Assembly: GCA_963169105.1 (NCBI GenBank)
Contig: OY720636.1
Span: 148,885,941 to 148,949,940 of the forward strand
Length of the DNA stretch: 64,000 bases
Reading direction: 5' to 3'
Source of the DNA: Ceriagrion tenellum
Taxonomy: Eukaryota > Arthropoda > Insecta > Odonata > Coenagrionidae
Shown: in pieces, positions 49,325-59,104 of the stretch
Numbering within the stretch: position 1 is the stretch's first letter
How the letters are laid out: each line of letters begins with the position of its first letter
Made by a program: the position numbers and the translations under genes
Notes under the pieces: model-generated
Told to the model about the DNA's origin: nothing
The model's database searches: none
The model's input: the letters and a program-made list of their open reading frames with translations, nothing else

Positions 49325-49398
49325 ACTGAAGTGACGATGCAGGAATTGGTCCTCTTAATATACACGTAGTTTGGCGCCAAATTTGTGGAGGTGTGCTC

Positions 49399-50299
49399 TC
49401 ATTGGTTGGACTCTCTGAAGACCCGTTTCCACGCGCTGGCGAGGGTGTAGCCGTCTTCGCGGTTGAAATTCGCAGGTGTTTTTGCGATTTCAATTGCTTC
49501 CCTGATGACTCTTGGGTAATAGCGGCCTTCTTTATTCAATAATGAGGCGTTGTCAAAGTCAATGCTGTGGGTCGGTCCACTCCATTGATGTTCAGCCACC
49601 GCTGACTGGCTGAATTGCCTGTTTTTTGCGGCCCTTCGGTGTTCTTGCACTCGGCATTTCAGAGCTCTTGAAGTCTGGCCGATGTAGGAATTGCCGCAAC
49701 TACATTTTATTTGGTATACTCCTCCATAGATGTCTTTAGGGTGGTGGTCTTTCGAGTTGACGAGGATACTCGCCATCTTAGTAACGCATTTAAATCTGGT
49801 CATGACGTTGTGTTTCTGGAGGGCTCTTGCGATTCTTTCCGTGGTCCCGGCGACGTAAGGTAAGATGGCGTGTGCCCTCGCCTTTTCTGTAGTACGGCTC
49901 TCTTCATAGGCCCTCTTTGGGGCCATCAGTTGCTGCTTCCGTTCCATCTTGCGGATTATCTTCAGGATGTTTTCTCGCCGGAAGCCGTTCATCTGGAAAG
50001 TTTCCATTAGATGTCGTTTCTCTTTTGCGATGGAAGCAGCGTCTGAGAGCGAGCATGCTCGGTGGAATAAAGTTTTAATTACTCCGGCTTTCTGTTGAGG
50101 GTGGTGATGGGAGTTCGCATGGAGGTATCGGTCCGTGTGGGTCTTTTTCCGAAAAACGGAGTGTCCTAAAGACCCATTTTTTCTTTTCTCGACGAGGACG
50201 TCTAAAAAAGGCAGGCAGTTGTCCGTTTCCGTCTCCATGGTGAATGTGATGGCTGCATATTGTGCGTTCAGGTGGTGCAAGAACTTCTCGAGTTCATCC
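49399..50299 (-). pseudogene. Penelope protein C-terminal part, inverted truncated copy
   Basis: Covers the segment from DELEKFLHHLNAQ, just after the YVDD box, to the natural C-terminus (RVFRESNQ), including GIY-YIG. One substitution turns NAQN into NAQY (about position 50255). Sequence upstream of 50299 on this strand (HPFHVAIPQMC) is read-through into the facing copy, not Penelope frame. Confidence 0.88.
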
Positions 50300-50322
50300 T
50301 TGAACCTTGGAAACTGGAACCA
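50300..50322. other. Filler at the inverted/direct junction
   Basis: 23 bp that match neither facing copy at this point. They contain AACTGGAAC, also found in the ribozyme stem-loop, so they may be templated during integration. Confidence 0.6.
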
Positions 50323-51308
50323 GGAAAGCCTTGCAGTCCTTCCACAAAAAGCCAAAACTCTTTGTGAGGTATGTGGACGACACATTTGTGGTATGGCCAC
50401 ATGGAACGGATGAACTCGAGAAGTTCTTGCACCACCTGAACGCACAAAATGCAGCCATCACATTCACCATGGAGACGGAAACGGACAACTGCCTGCCTTT
50501 TTTAGACGTCCTCGTCGAGAAAAGAAAAAATGGGTCTTTAGGACACTCCGTTTTTCGGAAAAAGACCCACACGGACCGATACCTCCATGCGAACTCCCAT
50601 CACCACCCTCAACAGAAAGCCGGAGTAATTAAAACTTTATTCCACCGAGCATGCTCGCTCTCAGACGCTGCTTCCATCGCAAAAGAGAAACGACATCTAA
50701 TGGAAACTTTCCAGATGAACGGCTTCCGGCGAGAAAACATCCTGAAGATAATCCGCAAGATGGAACGGAAGCAGCAACTGATGGCCCCAAAGAGGGCCTA
50801 TGAAGAGAGCCGTACTACAGAAAAGGCGAGGGCACACGCCATCTTACCTTACGTCGCCGGGACCACGGAAAGAATCGCAAGAGCCCTCCAGAAACACAAC
50901 GTCATGACCAGATTTAAATGCGTTACTAAGATGGCGAGTATCCTCGTCAACTCGAAAGACCACCACCCTAAAGACATCTATGGAGGAGTATACCAAATAA
51001 AATGTAGTTGCGGCAATTCCTACATCGGCCAGACTTCAAGAGCTCTGAAATGCCGAGTGCAAGAACACCGAAGGGCCGCAAAAAACAGGCAATTCAGCCA
51101 GTCAGCGGTGGCTGAACATCAATGGAGTGGACCGACCCACAGCATTGACTTTGACAACGCCTCATTATTGAATAAAGAAGGCCGCTATTACCCAAGAGTC
51201 ATCAGGGAAGCAATTGAAATCGCAAAAACACCTGCGAATTTCAACCGCGAAGACGGCTACACCCTCGCCAGCGCGTGGAAACGGGTCTTCAGAGAGTCCA
51301 ACCAATGA
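50323..51308 (+). pseudogene. Penelope protein, 5'-truncated direct copy
   Basis: Starts at KALQSFHKKPKL, keeps the YVDD box (FVRYVDDTFVVW) and everything downstream to TGA at 51306, but lacks RT motifs A and B. Its 3' flank supplies the promoter and ribozyme for the first full unit. Confidence 0.9.
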
Positions 51309-51344
51309 GAGCACACCTCCACAAATTTGGCGCCAAACTACGTG

Positions 51345-51382
51345 TATATTAAGAGGACCAATTCCTGCATCGTCACTTCAGT
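51345..51382 (+). promoter_or_regulatory. Candidate TATA-Inr promoter of a Penelope unit (repeated in each unit)
   Basis: TATATTAAG at 51345 and the arthropod initiator TCAGT at 51378-51382 are 33 nt apart, the normal TATA-to-start spacing. Equivalent sites lie 2558 bp apart at 53903, 56461, 59019 and 61577, and inverted in the left tip. Each promoter sits in the tail of the preceding unit and would drive the next one. Confidence 0.55.
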
Positions 51383-51424
51383 GGACCTGAGGAAGCCAAC
51401 TGGAACGTTGGCGAAATATTGTCC
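51383..51424 (+). ncRNA. Minimal hammerhead ribozyme motif (unit 1)
   Basis: Helix I strand GGAC (51383-51386), core CTGAGGA (51387-51393), helix II GCCAAC/GTTGGC with loop TGGAAC-type residues, GAAA (51413-51416), a one-pair helix III (TATT) and the closing helix I strand GTCC (51421-51424). Type I hammerheads with tiny helix III are known in Penelope-like elements. Predicted cleavage is after 51420, ten bases before the ATG. Confidence 0.7.
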
Positions 51425-51430
51425 GAAATA

Positions 51431-53866
51431 ATGGATACACGCGGATGGAAACCCGGAACAATCGCTGCCCACAGTCAGAATCTCCGCGGAAGCCTACTGG
51501 GAAACTTCAGAAATTTCTACGGGGAAGAAATTTCCAGGAACAGCAGAAGGTTCGAGAAACTTCGCAAGAGGAAGGAGAAGCTCCTATCTTCTTTGGCATT
51601 TCTCGAGCGATGCAGAGACTCCAACACCATCCCTGCCTTTGTCGAGGTCAAACATCATATCCAGTCGAAGAAAGCTCAAAGGATTCTCCGAAGAGCCAGC
51701 ACAGCCCTGCTACGGGAAAGAGTGCAACACACGAGATGGGACATCCAAAAATGCACGGAGGAGCTGTATGATGTGCACTTAGCCCTTAGTGCATCCCTGA
51801 ACATTACGGATTGGGATACGTTAGACAGAATTACGTGGAATTCTGCTACCACAGCCTTCATCTCAACGAAAGAGAAGCAGGTGAAAAAGTTCGACCGCCT
51901 TCATAGCCGTCAACACCCGGAGCTAGAAAACCATGGCCCTGATAAGGGCCGTACGGTAGTTAACCTGACTGACGTTCGCCTAAGTGAGGCAGCTGTCAGT
52001 GTACTTTCCAAGGGACTCAACTTCGCCGTTGCTCCTGCCCGCTTACCTAAGGAAGAACTAGTGACAGAAGTGGAATACGCCGTCCGGAAACTACCTAAGG
52101 AAGAGGCCGATGAACTACGTGATGAAGTGAGCCGTATACTGATCCATTCCAAAACTCCCAAAACCAACGTCACCCGAGAGGAGAAAAAAGCTTTGAGGGA
52201 ACTCCGGACGGATGATGGCATTATAATCACGTCGGCGGATAAAGGGAACGCAACTGTGGTGATGAAGAAGGAAGACTACTTCAGTAAAATCAACAGTCTC
52301 CTGAACGAGAACACCTACTCCGAGGAAAAATCGGATCCCACCTCAAGGATTCAGAAGGGAATAAAACATATCATCTACCAGTCTTCGATCCCTCCAGAAG
52401 AAAGGAAATGGATCATCGAGTCGGCTCCCAAACCACCTAGATTATACGGCCTACCCAAGATCCATAAACAAGGGGTCCCTCTACGACCCATAGTGAGTGC
52501 CATAGACTCTCCAACGCATAAACTCGCCAAATATTTGGCCCAGCAACTCCTACCGTTCTCCGGTCAGACGCCGACGCATGTGAAAAACTCCGCTCACTTC
52601 ATTGAGATTTTAAAAAAGACCGAAATCAGCAAGGACGATATTTTAGTGAGCTTCGACGTAGTTTCTCTCTTCACTAATATCCCTATTGGTGAAGCAGTAG
52701 AAATAATCAAGACTTTCACAAGTGACGGCCTCCCGGGAGACATTCCAAGGATGGTGGAATTTTGCCTCAGAAACGCCTACTTCACGTGGAACGGTAAATT
52801 CTACAAACAAACAAATGGAGCTGCAATGGGATCCCCTCTCTCACCGGTGGTCGCCAATCTTTTCATGGAAGATTTTGAACGGAAAGCCTTGCAGTCCTTC
52901 CACAAAAAGCCAAAACTCTTTGTGAGGTATGTGGACGACACATTTGTGGTATGGCCACATGGAACGGATGAACTCGAGAAGTTCTTGCACCACCTGAACG
53001 CACAAAATGCAGCCATCACATTCACCATGGAGACGGAAACGGACAACTGCCTGCCTTTTTTAGACGTCCTCGTCGAGAAAAGAAAAAATGGGTCTTTAGG
53101 ACACTCCGTTTTTCGGAAAAAGACCCACACGGACCGATACCTCCATGCGAACTCCCATCACCACCCTCAACAGAAAGCCGGAGTAATTAAAACTTTATTC
53201 CACCGAGCATGCTCGCTCTCAGACGCTGCTTCCATCGCAAAAGAGAAACGACATCTAATGGAAACTTTCCAGATGAACGGCTTCCGGCGAGAAAACATCC
53301 TGAAGATAATCCGCAAGATGGAACGGAAGCAGCAACTGATGGCCCCAAAGAGGGCCTATGAAGAGAGCCGTACTACAGAAAAGGCGAGGGCACACGCCAT
53401 CTTACCTTACGTCGCCGGGACCACGGAAAGAATCGCAAGAGCCCTCCAGAAACACAACGTCATGACCAGATTTAAATGCGTTACTAAGATGGCGAGTATC
53501 CTCGTCAACTCGAAAGACCACCACCCTAAAGACATCTATGGAGGAGTATACCAAATAAAATGTAGTTGCGGCAATTCCTACATCGGCCAGACTTCAAGAG
53601 CTCTGAAATGCCGAGTGCAAGAACACCGAAGGGCCGCAAAAAACAGGCAATTCAGCCAGTCAGCGGTGGCTGAACATCAATGGAGTGGACCGACCCACAG
53701 CATTGACTTTGACAACGCCTCATTATTGAATAAAGAAGGCCGCTATTACCCAAGAGTCATCAGGGAAGCAATTGAAATCGCAAAAACACCTGCGAATTTC
53801 AACCGCGAAGACGGCTACACCCTCGCCAGCGCGTGGAAACGGGTCTTCAGAGAGTCCAACCAATGA
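51431..53866 (+). CDS. Penelope-like reverse transcriptase / GIY-YIG endonuclease, unit 1
   Basis: 811 residues from the ATG at 51431 (the frame is open four codons further, to a TTG, but that lies inside the ribozyme). Basic coiled region at 26-60. RT domain about 250-550: PRLYGLPKIHK (336-346), LRPIVSAIDSPTHKLA (351-366), ILVSFDVVSLFTNIP with catalytic D at 409 (motif A), NGAAMGSPLSPVVANLFM (motif B, 462-479), VRYVDDTFVVW (motif C, YVDD 500-503) and CLPFLDVLV. GIY-YIG nuclease about 704-780: GVYQIKCSCGNSYIGQT, then RVQEHR. C-terminal REDGYTLASAW. All catalytic motifs are intact, so it could be active. It would copy its RNA at a nick made by its own nuclease. Confidence 0.96.
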   Translation: MDTRGWKPGTIAAHSQNLRGSLLGNFRNFYGEEISRNSRRFEKLRKRKEKLLSSLAFLERCRDSNTIPAFVEVKHHIQSKKAQRILRRASTALLRERVQHTRWDIQKCTEELYDVHLALSASLNITDWDTLDRITWNSATTAFISTKEKQVKKFDRLHSRQHPELENHGPDKGRTVVNLTDVRLSEAAVSVLSKGLNFAVAPARLPKEELVTEVEYAVRKLPKEEADELRDEVSRILIHSKTPKTNVTREEKKALRELRTDDGIIITSADKGNATVVMKKEDYFSKINSLLNENTYSEEKSDPTSRIQKGIKHIIYQSSIPPEERKWIIESAPKPPRLYGLPKIHKQGVPLRPIVSAIDSPTHKLAKYLAQQLLPFSGQTPTHVKNSAHFIEILKKTEISKDDILVSFDVVSLFTNIPIGEAVEIIKTFTSDGLPGDIPRMVEFCLRNAYFTWNGKFYKQTNGAAMGSPLSPVVANLFMEDFERKALQSFHKKPKLFVRYVDDTFVVWPHGTDELEKFLHHLNAQNAAITFTMETETDNCLPFLDVLVEKRKNGSLGHSVFRKKTHTDRYLHANSHHHPQQKAGVIKTLFHRACSLSDAASIAKEKRHLMETFQMNGFRRENILKIIRKMERKQQLMAPKRAYEESRTTEKARAHAILPYVAGTTERIARALQKHNVMTRFKCVTKMASILVNSKDHHPKDIYGGVYQIKCSCGNSYIGQTSRALKCRVQEHRRAAKNRQFSQSAVAEHQWSGPTHSIDFDNASLLNKEGRYYPRVIREAIEIAKTPANFNREDGYTLASAWKRVFRESNQ

Positions 53867-53940
53867 GAGCACACCTCCACAAATTTGGCGCCAAACTACG
53901 TGTATATTAAGAGGACCAATTCCTGCATCGTCACTTCAGT

Positions 53941-53982
53941 GGACCTGAGGAAGCCAACTGGAACGTTGGCGAAATATTGTCC
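53941..53982 (+). ncRNA. Hammerhead ribozyme motif (unit 2)
   Basis: Exact repeat of 51383-51424. Confidence 0.7.
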
Positions 53983-53988
53983 GAAATA

Positions 53989-56424
53989 ATGGATACACGC
54001 GGATGGAAACCCGGAACAATCGCTGCCCACAGTCAGAATCTCCGCGGAAGCCTACTGGGAAACTTCAGAAATTTCTACGGGGAAGAAATTTCCAGGAACA
54101 GCAGAAGGTTCGAGAAACTTCGCAAGAGGAAGGAGAAGCTCCTATCTTCTTTGGCATTTCTCGAGCGATGCAGAGACTCCAACACCATCCCTGCCTTTGT
54201 CGAGGTCAAACATCATATCCAGTCGAAGAAAGCTCAAAGGATTCTCCGAAGAGCCAGCACAGCCCTGCTACGGGAAAGAGTGCAACACACGAGATGGGAC
54301 ATCCAAAAATGCACGGAGGAGCTGTATGATGTGCACTTAGCCCTTAGTGCATCCCTGAACATTACGGATTGGGATACGTTAGACAGAATTACGTGGAATT
54401 CTGCTACCACAGCCTTCATCTCAACGAAAGAGAAGCAGGTGAAAAAGTTCGACCGCCTTCATAGCCGTCAACACCCGGAGCTAGAAAACCATGGCCCTGA
54501 TAAGGGCCGTACGGTAGTTAACCTGACTGACGTTCGCCTAAGTGAGGCAGCTGTCAGTGTACTTTCCAAGGGACTCAACTTCGCCGTTGCTCCTGCCCGC
54601 TTACCTAAGGAAGAACTAGTGACAGAAGTGGAATACGCCGTCCGGAAACTACCTAAGGAAGAGGCCGATGAACTACGTGATGAAGTGAGCCGTATACTGA
54701 TCCATTCCAAAACTCCCAAAACCAACGTCACCCGAGAGGAGAAAAAAGCTTTGAGGGAACTCCGGACGGATGATGGCATTATAATCACGTCGGCGGATAA
54801 AGGGAACGCAACTGTGGTGATGAAGAAGGAAGACTACTTCAGTAAAATCAACAGTCTCCTGAACGAGAACACCTACTCCGAGGAAAAATCGGATCCCACC
54901 TCAAGGATTCAGAAGGGAATAAAACATATCATCTACCAGTCTTCGATCCCTCCAGAAGAAAGGAAATGGATCATCGAGTCGGCTCCCAAACCACCTAGAT
55001 TATACGGCCTACCCAAGATCCATAAACAAGGGGTCCCTCTACGACCCATAGTGAGTGCCATAGACTCTCCAACGCATAAACTCGCCAAATATTTGGCCCA
55101 GCAACTCCTACCGTTCTCCGGTCAGACGCCGACGCATGTGAAAAACTCCGCTCACTTCATTGAGATTTTAAAAAAGACCGAAATCAGCAAGGACGATATT
55201 TTAGTGAGCTTCGACGTAGTTTCTCTCTTCACTAATATCCCTATTGGTGAAGCAGTAGAAATAATCAAGACTTTCACAAGTGACGGCCTCCCGGGAGACA
55301 TTCCAAGGATGGTGGAATTTTGCCTCAGAAACGCCTACTTCACGTGGAACGGTAAATTCTACAAACAAACAAATGGAGCTGCAATGGGATCCCCTCTCTC
55401 ACCGGTGGTCGCCAATCTTTTCATGGAAGATTTTGAACGGAAAGCCTTGCAGTCCTTCCACAAAAAGCCAAAACTCTTTGTGAGGTATGTGGACGACACA
55501 TTTGTGGTATGGCCACATGGAACGGATGAACTCGAGAAGTTCTTGCACCACCTGAACGCACAAAATGCAGCCATCACATTCACCATGGAGACGGAAACGG
55601 ACAACTGCCTGCCTTTTTTAGACGTCCTCGTCGAGAAAAGAAAAAATGGGTCTTTAGGACACTCCGTTTTTCGGAAAAAGACCCACACGGACCGATACCT
55701 CCATGCGAACTCCCATCACCACCCTCAACAGAAAGCCGGAGTAATTAAAACTTTATTCCACCGAGCATGCTCGCTCTCAGACGCTGCTTCCATCGCAAAA
55801 GAGAAACGACATCTAATGGAAACTTTCCAGATGAACGGCTTCCGGCGAGAAAACATCCTGAAGATAATCCGCAAGATGGAACGGAAGCAGCAACTGATGG
55901 CCCCAAAGAGGGCCTATGAAGAGAGCCGTACTACAGAAAAGGCGAGGGCACACGCCATCTTACCTTACGTCGCCGGGACCACGGAAAGAATCGCAAGAGC
56001 CCTCCAGAAACACAACGTCATGACCAGATTTAAATGCGTTACTAAGATGGCGAGTATCCTCGTCAACTCGAAAGACCACCACCCTAAAGACATCTATGGA
56101 GGAGTATACCAAATAAAATGTAGTTGCGGCAATTCCTACATCGGCCAGACTTCAAGAGCTCTGAAATGCCGAGTGCAAGAACACCGAAGGGCCGCAAAAA
56201 ACAGGCAATTCAGCCAGTCAGCGGTGGCTGAACATCAATGGAGTGGACCGACCCACAGCATTGACTTTGACAACGCCTCATTATTGAATAAAGAAGGCCG
56301 CTATTACCCAAGAGTCATCAGGGAAGCAATTGAAATCGCAAAAACACCTGCGAATTTCAACCGCGAAGACGGCTACACCCTCGCCAGCGCGTGGAAACGG
56401 GTCTTCAGAGAGTCCAACCAATGA
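53989..56424 (+). CDS. Penelope-like reverse transcriptase / GIY-YIG endonuclease, unit 2
   Basis: Protein identical to unit 1. Only 122 bp separate the stop of unit 1 from this ATG, and those hold the TATA, Inr and ribozyme. The tight head-to-tail junction has no target duplication, so the units were joined before or during integration and not by separate insertions. Confidence 0.95.
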   Translation: MDTRGWKPGTIAAHSQNLRGSLLGNFRNFYGEEISRNSRRFEKLRKRKEKLLSSLAFLERCRDSNTIPAFVEVKHHIQSKKAQRILRRASTALLRERVQHTRWDIQKCTEELYDVHLALSASLNITDWDTLDRITWNSATTAFISTKEKQVKKFDRLHSRQHPELENHGPDKGRTVVNLTDVRLSEAAVSVLSKGLNFAVAPARLPKEELVTEVEYAVRKLPKEEADELRDEVSRILIHSKTPKTNVTREEKKALRELRTDDGIIITSADKGNATVVMKKEDYFSKINSLLNENTYSEEKSDPTSRIQKGIKHIIYQSSIPPEERKWIIESAPKPPRLYGLPKIHKQGVPLRPIVSAIDSPTHKLAKYLAQQLLPFSGQTPTHVKNSAHFIEILKKTEISKDDILVSFDVVSLFTNIPIGEAVEIIKTFTSDGLPGDIPRMVEFCLRNAYFTWNGKFYKQTNGAAMGSPLSPVVANLFMEDFERKALQSFHKKPKLFVRYVDDTFVVWPHGTDELEKFLHHLNAQNAAITFTMETETDNCLPFLDVLVEKRKNGSLGHSVFRKKTHTDRYLHANSHHHPQQKAGVIKTLFHRACSLSDAASIAKEKRHLMETFQMNGFRRENILKIIRKMERKQQLMAPKRAYEESRTTEKARAHAILPYVAGTTERIARALQKHNVMTRFKCVTKMASILVNSKDHHPKDIYGGVYQIKCSCGNSYIGQTSRALKCRVQEHRRAAKNRQFSQSAVAEHQWSGPTHSIDFDNASLLNKEGRYYPRVIREAIEIAKTPANFNREDGYTLASAWKRVFRESNQ

Positions 56425-56498
56425 GAGCACACCTCCACAAATTTGGCGCCAAACTACGTGTATATTAAGAGGACCAATTCCTGCATCGTCACTTCAGT

Positions 56499-56540
56499 GG
56501 ACCTGAGGAAGCCAACTGGAACGTTGGCGAAATATTGTCC
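56499..56540 (+). ncRNA. Hammerhead ribozyme motif (unit 3)
   Basis: Exact repeat of 51383-51424. Confidence 0.7.
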
Positions 56541-56546
56541 GAAATA

Positions 56547-58982
56547 ATGGATACACGCGGATGGAAACCCGGAACAATCGCTGCCCACAGTCAGAATCTC
56601 CGCGGAAGCCTACTGGGAAACTTCAGAAATTTCTACGGGGAAGAAATTTCCAGGAACAGCAGAAGGTTCGAGAAACTTCGCAAGAGGAAGGAGAAGCTCC
56701 TATCTTCTTTGGCATTTCTCGAGCGATGCAGAGACTCCAACACCATCCCTGCCTTTGTCGAGGTCAAACATCATATCCAGTCGAAGAAAGCTCAAAGGAT
56801 TCTCCGAAGAGCCAGCACAGCCCTGCTACGGGAAAGAGTGCAACACACGAGATGGGACATCCAAAAATGCACGGAGGAGCTGTATGATGTGCACTTAGCC
56901 CTTAGTGCATCCCTGAACATTACGGATTGGGATACGTTAGACAGAATTACGTGGAATTCTGCTACCACAGCCTTCATCTCAACGAAAGAGAAGCAGGTGA
57001 AAAAGTTCGACCGCCTTCATAGCCGTCAACACCCGGAGCTAGAAAACCATGGCCCTGATAAGGGCCGTACGGTAGTTAACCTGACTGACGTTCGCCTAAG
57101 TGAGGCAGCTGTCAGTGTACTTTCCAAGGGACTCAACTTCGCCGTTGCTCCTGCCCGCTTACCTAAGGAAGAACTAGTGACAGAAGTGGAATACGCCGTC
57201 CGGAAACTACCTAAGGAAGAGGCCGATGAACTACGTGATGAAGTGAGCCGTATACTGATCCATTCCAAAACTCCCAAAACCAACGTCACCCGAGAGGAGA
57301 AAAAAGCTTTGAGGGAACTCCGGACGGATGATGGCATTATAATCACGTCGGCGGATAAAGGGAACGCAACTGTGGTGATGAAGAAGGAAGACTACTTCAG
57401 TAAAATCAACAGTCTCCTGAACGAGAACACCTACTCCGAGGAAAAATCGGATCCCACCTCAAGGATTCAGAAGGGAATAAAACATATCATCTACCAGTCT
57501 TCGATCCCTCCAGAAGAAAGGAAATGGATCATCGAGTCGGCTCCCAAACCACCTAGATTATACGGCCTACCCAAGATCCATAAACAAGGGGTCCCTCTAC
57601 GACCCATAGTGAGTGCCATAGACTCTCCAACGCATAAACTCGCCAAATATTTGGCCCAGCAACTCCTACCGTTCTCCGGTCAGACGCCGACGCATGTGAA
57701 AAACTCCGCTCACTTCATTGAGATTTTAAAAAAGACCGAAATCAGCAAGGACGATATTTTAGTGAGCTTCGACGTAGTTTCTCTCTTCACTAATATCCCT
57801 ATTGGTGAAGCAGTAGAAATAATCAAGACTTTCACAAGTGACGGCCTCCCGGGAGACATTCCAAGGATGGTGGAATTTTGCCTCAGAAACGCCTACTTCA
57901 CGTGGAACGGTAAATTCTACAAACAAACAAATGGAGCTGCAATGGGATCCCCTCTCTCACCGGTGGTCGCCAATCTTTTCATGGAAGATTTTGAACGGAA
58001 AGCCTTGCAGTCCTTCCACAAAAAGCCAAAACTCTTTGTGAGGTATGTGGACGACACATTTGTGGTATGGCCACATGGAACGGATGAACTCGAGAAGTTC
58101 TTGCACCACCTGAACGCACAAAATGCAGCCATCACATTCACCATGGAGACGGAAACGGACAACTGCCTGCCTTTTTTAGACGTCCTCGTCGAGAAAAGAA
58201 AAAATGGGTCTTTAGGACACTCCGTTTTTCGGAAAAAGACCCACACGGACCGATACCTCCATGCGAACTCCCATCACCACCCTCAACAGAAAGCCGGAGT
58301 AATTAAAACTTTATTCCACCGAGCATGCTCGCTCTCAGACGCTGCTTCCATCGCAAAAGAGAAACGACATCTAATGGAAACTTTCCAGATGAACGGCTTC
58401 CGGCGAGAAAACATCCTGAAGATAATCCGCAAGATGGAACGGAAGCAGCAACTGATGGCCCCAAAGAGGGCCTATGAAGAGAGCCGTACTACAGAAAAGG
58501 CGAGGGCACACGCCATCTTACCTTACGTCGCCGGGACCACGGAAAGAATCGCAAGAGCCCTCCAGAAACACAACGTCATGACCAGATTTAAATGCGTTAC
58601 TAAGATGGCGAGTATCCTCGTCAACTCGAAAGACCACCACCCTAAAGACATCTATGGAGGAGTATACCAAATAAAATGTAGTTGCGGCAATTCCTACATC
58701 GGCCAGACTTCAAGAGCTCTGAAATGCCGAGTGCAAGAACACCGAAGGGCCGCAAAAAACAGGCAATTCAGCCAGTCAGCGGTGGCTGAACATCAATGGA
58801 GTGGACCGACCCACAGCATTGACTTTGACAACGCCTCATTATTGAATAAAGAAGGCCGCTATTACCCAAGAGTCATCAGGGAAGCAATTGAAATCGCAAA
58901 AACACCTGCGAATTTCAACCGCGAAGACGGCTACACCCTCGCCAGCGCGTGGAAACGGGTCTTCAGAGAGTCCAACCAATGA
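56547..58982 (+). CDS. Penelope-like reverse transcriptase / GIY-YIG endonuclease, unit 3
   Basis: Protein identical to units 1 and 2, same 2558-bp spacing, all RT and GIY-YIG residues kept. Confidence 0.95.
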   Translation: MDTRGWKPGTIAAHSQNLRGSLLGNFRNFYGEEISRNSRRFEKLRKRKEKLLSSLAFLERCRDSNTIPAFVEVKHHIQSKKAQRILRRASTALLRERVQHTRWDIQKCTEELYDVHLALSASLNITDWDTLDRITWNSATTAFISTKEKQVKKFDRLHSRQHPELENHGPDKGRTVVNLTDVRLSEAAVSVLSKGLNFAVAPARLPKEELVTEVEYAVRKLPKEEADELRDEVSRILIHSKTPKTNVTREEKKALRELRTDDGIIITSADKGNATVVMKKEDYFSKINSLLNENTYSEEKSDPTSRIQKGIKHIIYQSSIPPEERKWIIESAPKPPRLYGLPKIHKQGVPLRPIVSAIDSPTHKLAKYLAQQLLPFSGQTPTHVKNSAHFIEILKKTEISKDDILVSFDVVSLFTNIPIGEAVEIIKTFTSDGLPGDIPRMVEFCLRNAYFTWNGKFYKQTNGAAMGSPLSPVVANLFMEDFERKALQSFHKKPKLFVRYVDDTFVVWPHGTDELEKFLHHLNAQNAAITFTMETETDNCLPFLDVLVEKRKNGSLGHSVFRKKTHTDRYLHANSHHHPQQKAGVIKTLFHRACSLSDAASIAKEKRHLMETFQMNGFRRENILKIIRKMERKQQLMAPKRAYEESRTTEKARAHAILPYVAGTTERIARALQKHNVMTRFKCVTKMASILVNSKDHHPKDIYGGVYQIKCSCGNSYIGQTSRALKCRVQEHRRAAKNRQFSQSAVAEHQWSGPTHSIDFDNASLLNKEGRYYPRVIREAIEIAKTPANFNREDGYTLASAWKRVFRESNQ

Positions 58983-59056
58983 GAGCACACCTCCACAAAT
59001 TTGGCGCCAAACTACGTGTATATTAAGAGGACCAATTCCTGCATCGTCACTTCAGT

Positions 59057-59098
59057 GGACCTGAGGAAGCCAACTGGAACGTTGGCGAAATATTGTCC
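59057..59098 (+). ncRNA. Hammerhead ribozyme motif (unit 4)
   Basis: Exact repeat of 51383-51424. Confidence 0.7.
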
Positions 59099-59104
59099 GA
59101 AATA

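Noticed and set aside
50300..50445. N-terminal extension of the inverted Penelope copy (about 48 residues upstream of the homologous part)
   Set aside because: It is antisense read-through of the facing direct copy plus filler, not a fused domain.
51419..51431. An 815-codon reading of the Penelope gene starting at TTG
   Set aside because: The TTG lies inside the ribozyme stem and the first ATG follows four codons later, so the 811-codon start is preferred.
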